A stretch of 9,995 nucleotides of DNA from Candidatus Omnitrophota bacterium (GTDB taxonomy: Bacteria; Omnitrophota; Gorgyraeia; JAFGHF01). Positions 9,101-9,995 of this stretch are shown one piece after another. The notes beneath the pieces were generated by a model. The model worked only from the letters and a program-made list of their open reading frames with translations, was not told where the DNA came from and made no database searches. The stretch spans positions 1-9,995 of the forward strand of contig JAMXCY010000024.1 in assembly GCA_024543015.1 (NCBI GenBank), read 5' to 3'. How positions within the stretch are numbered: position 1 is the stretch's first letter; each line of letters opens with the position of its first letter. A program made the translations under genes and the position numbers.

Positions 9101-9994
9101 CTGAGCAGAAGGGGCATGGCTTTGTACTTAGGTAATGAATACTTTTCTGAAGATATAGCACAGCCGGTGCCCTATAGTGGTCTTCGTGGACAATATGGAG
9201 GATTCGGCAGGGCCATTGTAAATTGTCAAGGAGATTTTACTTTCGCCGGTGAATTTTTGCCGGAACACAGTCCTTTAGTCTTTGGTAACATATTGCAAGA
9301 AAAAAATTGGGGTACGATTTTAAGAAGGTTAGACAAAGATCCTTTATTCAGATCTTTTGTGAATTTGTATGCAGACATTGCCGAAATTGCCGAAGAACAT
9401 TTTCCTGATGTTGTTAACGCAATACGTCTCGGAAGGCCGGGCAATTTCGAAACATTTATCTATTGGGTACTATCTAATCCAGAAAGAAAATTATTCATAA
9501 CCTATAAATTATTAAATGATTATTATCAACGAGGTATTTTAACAGGGAATAATCCCTTTCAGGGTAGACCTGATACCGAGATTAAGTCTTTTGCCCAAGA
9601 CCAGGTTTCTCAATTAAGAACCCAATTTAAGGCACAAGAGCCGCAGCATAACGAGCCACCTCTCCAAACCTCATCTACCCGGAAGCACGCATCAACTCGT
9701 CGAGATGCTATAGATTTAATGCATCCGGATTTAACCGGAACCGGCCAGAGAATACGCAGTGCTGCTGCTGCAGTTTTGCGTTTTGAAGAAAGAGAACAAG
9801 AAGGTATCAGCATCTTAGAAGAAATTATTATCGAAGAAGACAGGAAAAGGCAGTCTAGCCAACACGATATAGATGTATTATTCGGGGCTGTAGTATCCAG
9901 AAACTTATTAGGCGAAAGCGATAATCCAATCGTCCAAACTTATCAAAGAGATTTAAAATGGCTGCCGGATGATAAGGGAAGAAGAGATTTACAT
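2..9994 (+). CDS. Internal part of a giant multi-enzyme polyprotein, open at both ends
   Basis: This is one uninterrupted frame of 3,331 codons, with no in-frame stop and no plausible start or end in the window. It strings together at least six regions resembling normally separate proteins: CofD/YvcK-like, NDK-like plus B12/radical-SAM-like, 2H phosphoesterase, HAD phosphatase, EamA transporter and radical SAM enzyme. All eight copies of an LQTSSTRK-type octapeptide lie in this frame and fall at the boundaries. Segment lengths (722, 893, 254, 387, 365 and 489 residues) are those of ordinary free-standing proteins. Frame integrity is supported by recognisable family motifs all along it, so this is not a chance open frame. 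Whether the product is cleaved into separate enzymes or works as a chain is inference. The full gene must be longer, since partial segments lie at both edges. An assembly artefact that deleted stops is very unlikely with so many in-frame boundary peptides. Confidence 0.95.
143..166 (+). repeat. Boundary octapeptide, variant SQSSSTRK
   Basis: This is the first of eight in-frame copies. Positions 1 and 3 differ from the consensus LQTSSTRK (S for L, S for T); Q2, S4, S5, T6, R7 and K8 are kept. It follows an acidic DDIDP stretch and is only seven residues from the next copy, so the two form a doublet. Confidence 0.8.
188..211 (+). repeat. Boundary octapeptide, variant FQTSSTKK
   Basis: This is the second member of the doublet, separated from the first by the seven residues AQLPDSP. 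It has F for L at position 1 and K for R at position 7. It is followed by further basic residues (RKG) and then by the CofD/YvcK-like segment. Confidence 0.8.
212..2377 (+). other. Segment 1: CofD/YvcK-like domain (722 residues)
   Basis: The central part matches the CofD/YvcK fold (2-phospho-L-lactate transferase and the YvcK/GluconeogenesisFactor group, which bind nucleotide-linked substrates such as UDP-sugars). Visible landmarks are the N-terminal glycine loop FGGGGFNTSGLV at segment residue ~156 (GGGG at 680-691); DNGGHS at residue 201 (812-829), where YvcK proteins usually have DDGGSSG; a GGNLVCAAAT stretch near 1220, corresponding to the family's GxxxGNL region; and VLVVGGGSPVTSAAP (GGG at 1637) followed by PRIFLLKPVTD, corresponding to the family's GPGSLYTS...NLMTQ. 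About 150 residues precede and over 200 follow this core, so the segment is roughly twice the usual size and its flanks are unassigned. The D-to-N change in the DDGG motif and the G-to-S changes leave enzymatic activity uncertain. Fold assignment is fairly secure; substrate is unknown. Confidence 0.75.
2378..2401 (+). repeat. Boundary octapeptide LQTSSTRK, copy 1
   Basis: This is a perfect octapeptide separating the CofD/YvcK-like segment from the next. It is the only copy using AGY serine codons (AGT AGC) rather than TCN, together with ACT and AGA. It therefore cannot be a recent DNA duplicate of the others. Confidence 0.9.
2402..3184 (+). other. Unrecognised N-terminal region of segment 2
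   Basis: These 261 residues start with a basic and polar stretch (KKNEGIPDK), then alternating hydrophobic strands and charged helices. Notable pieces are a PILISIAGFHPDVI stretch (from about 2828) and VLLISIGAMAYNHSREVK (about 3074-3127), both strand-then-turn patterns typical of alpha/beta folds. I cannot tie it to a family, see no membrane segment or signal peptide, and do not assign a function. Confidence 0.5.
3185..3940 (+). other. Nucleoside-diphosphate-kinase-like region with insertion
   Basis: The start, GTFSLIAFKAGEVGG, lines up with the NDK opening 'RTFALIKPDAVKRG'. The following MLLAQLERCKFSIRPYHII fits 'IGEIISRFEKKGFKIVALK'. After about 150 unassigned residues come VKKIVVGPTNPGEVIVGQLR (GPTNP at 3716-3730), like 'GPTNPEEAAPGTIR', and ANAVHASSLDELENEFSLI, like 'RNAVHGSDSPESAEREI'. 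The histidine of NAVHAS (codon 3890-3892) corresponds to the phosphohistidine of NDK. The KPD motif is changed to KAG, and the region is about 250 residues against a usual 140-150. NDK normally transfers the gamma phosphate between nucleoside triphosphates and diphosphates; here activity is doubtful although the catalytic histidine survives. The assignment rests on motif resemblance by eye. Confidence 0.5.
3956..5080 (+). other. B12-binding plus degenerate, truncated radical-SAM-like region
   Basis: The order of elements copies B12-dependent radical SAM proteins. VGIVNFASP and then LPSQILAGHLRRYTSSLVVLFDM (4007 onward) match the first strand and the 'P-LGLAYLAAYLR...VEVLDM' stretch. A helical charged insertion follows, then VESIVERVEKYRPHVLEISM, then APLIVLGKIG, and IGETEIAMEKIVDII (4400 on), matching 'VRGEGE'. 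Next comes NVPNIAFREGDRIVE, like 'GIPGIAYRDG'. At the place of the CxxxCxxC motif the protein reads SCVATVAPV: only the first cysteine (4619-4621) remains, and the other two positions are valine (4631, 4640). The barrel continues with FQIVDQDF (4733-4756) and AGVNKIVVTSDS (4973-5008), like 'FxFxDDxF' and 'AGVxxIxxGxES', then ends at the tag, about half a barrel. It cannot bind a normal 4Fe-4S cluster; a binding or structural role is likely. Confidence 0.6.
5081..5104 (+). repeat. Boundary octapeptide LQTSSTRK, copy 2
   Basis: This is a perfect octapeptide, encoded with CTG for leucine and TCC TCA for the serines. It follows an acidic, glutamine-rich linker (EAEKDQGPQEN) and abruptly ends the radical-SAM-like half barrel. 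Confidence 0.9.
5105..5866 (+). other. Segment 3: 2H phosphoesterase (LigT/CPDase-like)
   Basis: This 254-residue segment carries the two signature HxT/S motifs of the 2H phosphoesterase superfamily: HVTL at residue 93 (codons from 5381) and HMTV at residue 186 (from 5660). Each follows a beta strand and the spacing is usual for the family. These enzymes hydrolyse or ligate 2',3'-cyclic phosphates of RNA ends or small cyclic nucleotides, with the two histidines as general acid and base. Both motifs are intact, so activity is plausible. The first 70-80 residues are an N-terminal extension relative to compact LigT proteins. The segment has no ATG before codon 5519-5521, which lies after the first catalytic motif. 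A complete enzyme therefore cannot arise from an internal ATG start. Substrate cannot be predicted; the adjacent HAD phosphatase could act on its monophosphate products, which is speculation. Confidence 0.75.
5867..5890 (+). repeat. Boundary octapeptide LQTSSTRK, copy 3
   Basis: This is a perfect octapeptide, encoded TTA CAG ACA TCA TCT ACG CGC AAA. It is one of two tags with a double leucine in front (FLLQ, compare SFLQ at copy 1 with one leucine). It separates the 2H phosphoesterase from the HAD segment. Confidence 0.9.
5891..7051 (+). other. Segment 4: HAD-superfamily phosphatase
   Basis: This 387-residue segment opens almost at once with HAD motif I, YDFDGTV (DFD at residues 15-17; nucleophile codon 5933-5935). 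A candidate motif II is VVSNNG around 6041. After a large, mostly helical cap region comes GFSKKVGVSHIL (lysine near 6590), resembling the conserved lysine of the Cof and sugar-phosphatase (IIB) types. FGDESGTKDEEDSD follows (GDE at 6656-6664), corresponding to the metal-binding GDxxxxxND motif IV. HAD enzymes dephosphorylate sugar phosphates, nucleotides or lipids through an aspartyl-phosphate. All catalytic motifs look intact, and the type resembles phosphomannomutase/trehalose-phosphatase-like enzymes more than small HADs. About 100 C-terminal residues after motif IV are helical and unassigned. The first ATG (5963-5965) lies downstream of the nucleophile. Superfamily assignment is firm; substrate unknown. 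Confidence 0.8.
7052..7075 (+). repeat. Boundary octapeptide LQTSSTRK, copy 4
   Basis: This is a perfect octapeptide, encoded with CTA for leucine and TCA TCA for the serines. It follows MGTDSS and precedes a polar lead-in to the transporter segment. Confidence 0.9.
7076..8170 (+). other. Segment 5: EamA/DMT-type ten-helix transporter
   Basis: This 365-residue segment is dominated by about ten hydrophobic helices, as counted by eye: for example GSAFAFLDVALVSLGIIL, LVTFASFWIMAAYFV, LLFWGSLFSHILGGL, FQIILIFSFVLGWLIL, IIGSSLVLFGVLMVL, IGIIIIVSSALIYA, NLAMIILLPPVLFAYF, VIFGPAIIFPLAHMAVY, LAPILAAGPIITTLFEG and IYWFLFMGAIVIYGVYV. The stretch from LLSPKVAMF through LGWLILKESPTLRKIIGS to LVLFGVLMV is the classic EamA pattern (helix, ES/ER loop, glycine helix). 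This family exports or imports small metabolites such as amino acids, nucleosides or sugar phosphates. With ten helices both ends face the same side, so flanking enzymes could all remain cytoplasmic. A short soluble loop near 7750-7815 separates the two halves. The first ATG (7292-7294) falls inside the second helix. Confidence 0.8.
8171..8194 (+). repeat. Boundary octapeptide LQTSSTRK, copy 5
   Basis: This is a perfect octapeptide, encoded CTC CAA ACT TCA TCC ACC CGT AAG. It sits directly after the last transmembrane helix and a lysine/asparagine-rich tail (GKNKNNK). That would place it just outside the membrane on the presumed cytoplasmic side. Confidence 0.9.
8195..9661 (+). other. Segment 6: radical SAM enzyme with SPASM-like tail
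   Basis: This 489-residue segment has an intact radical SAM cluster motif, CPANCAHC (cysteine codons 8411, 8423 and 8432; segment residue 73 on), which binds a 4Fe-4S cluster that cleaves S-adenosylmethionine. LSGGEILLL follows (GGE at 8543-8551), the SAM-amine contact, then ALQTNSV, matching the 'TNG' strand. Towards the C-terminus, FGRAIVNCQGDFTFAGEF...VFGNILQ (C at 9224, GNI at 9284) resembles the SPASM/twitch region of peptide-modifying radical SAM enzymes. Only one cysteine is kept there, so an auxiliary cluster is doubtful. The first 70 residues are a charged helical lead-in. The first ATG (8468) lies after the cysteine motif, arguing against independent initiation. Substrate is unknown; a peptide or polyprotein target would be guesswork. 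It contrasts with the decayed copy of the fold in segment 2. Confidence 0.8.
9662..9685 (+). repeat. Boundary octapeptide LQTSSTRK, copy 6
   Basis: This is a perfect octapeptide, encoded CTC CAA ACC TCA TCT ACC CGG AAG. It follows a proline/glutamine-rich linker (KAQEPQHNEPP) that looks disordered. HASTRRDAIDL follows it, whose STR repeats part of the tag. Confidence 0.9.
9686..9994 (+). other. Segment 7: N-terminal part of an unidentified segment
   Basis: These 103 residues run off the window. They begin HASTRRDAIDLMHPDLTG, followed by alanine-rich and glutamate-rich helices (IRSAAAAVLRFEEREQEG, then ILEEIIIEEDRKRQ), then VLFGAVVSRNLLGES. The content looks soluble and helical. I recognise no family or catalytic motif. 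It shows that the polyprotein continues beyond the right edge. Confidence 0.6.
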
Positions 9995-9995
9995 G

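Noticed and set aside
143..9685. CRISPR-like or DNA direct-repeat array
   Set aside because: The recurring units are only 24 bases, irregularly spaced by hundreds to thousands of bases, and differ at the nucleotide level; only the peptide is conserved.
1618..9813. Short open frames of 60-100 codons in other frames and on the other strand
   Set aside because: They overlap the giant frame, show no recognisable motifs, and look like low-complexity antisense or shifted readings of it.

Overview
The whole window is a single plus-strand reading frame. Read from base 2, I find no stop codon through base 9994 (3,331 codons), and neither the start nor the end of the gene is present. There is no intergenic DNA, RNA gene, promoter or terminator to report. 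The short open frames on other frames and strands are shadows.

The giant frame looks like a polyprotein. An octapeptide, LQTSSTRK, recurs in frame at 2378, 5081, 5867, 7052, 8171 and 9662, with variants SQSSSTRK at 143 and FQTSSTKK at 188. It falls between regions that resemble unrelated stand-alone proteins. In order these are: the tail of an unknown segment (2-142); a CofD/YvcK-like segment of 722 residues (212-2377); an 893-residue composite with an unrecognised N-terminus, a nucleoside-diphosphate-kinase-like region and a B12-binding/radical-SAM-like region that has lost its cluster cysteines (2402-5080); a 2H phosphoesterase (5105-5866); a HAD-superfamily phosphatase (5891-7051); a ten-helix EamA/DMT-type transporter (7076-8170); a radical SAM enzyme with an intact CxxxCxxC motif (8195-9661); and the start of another unknown segment (9686-9995).

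The six perfect octapeptides all differ in codon choice and use both serine codon families. What is conserved is therefore the peptide, not a DNA repeat. In the four segments from 5105 to 9661 the first ATG lies downstream of an essential N-terminal motif or first membrane helix, so separate ATG initiation could not make complete products. The simplest inference is one long translation product cut at or near each octapeptide, or held as a chain of enzymes joined by a fixed linker. No protease is recognisable in the window.

The DNA is AT-rich, with frequent TTA, AGA and ATA codons, and is bacterial in character. Very large reading frames are known in uncultivated Omnitrophota, and that lineage is my tentative guess; the sequence does not prove it. 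The domains do not form an obvious pathway. They suggest phosphate-ester and nucleotide or sugar metabolism, radical chemistry and membrane transport.
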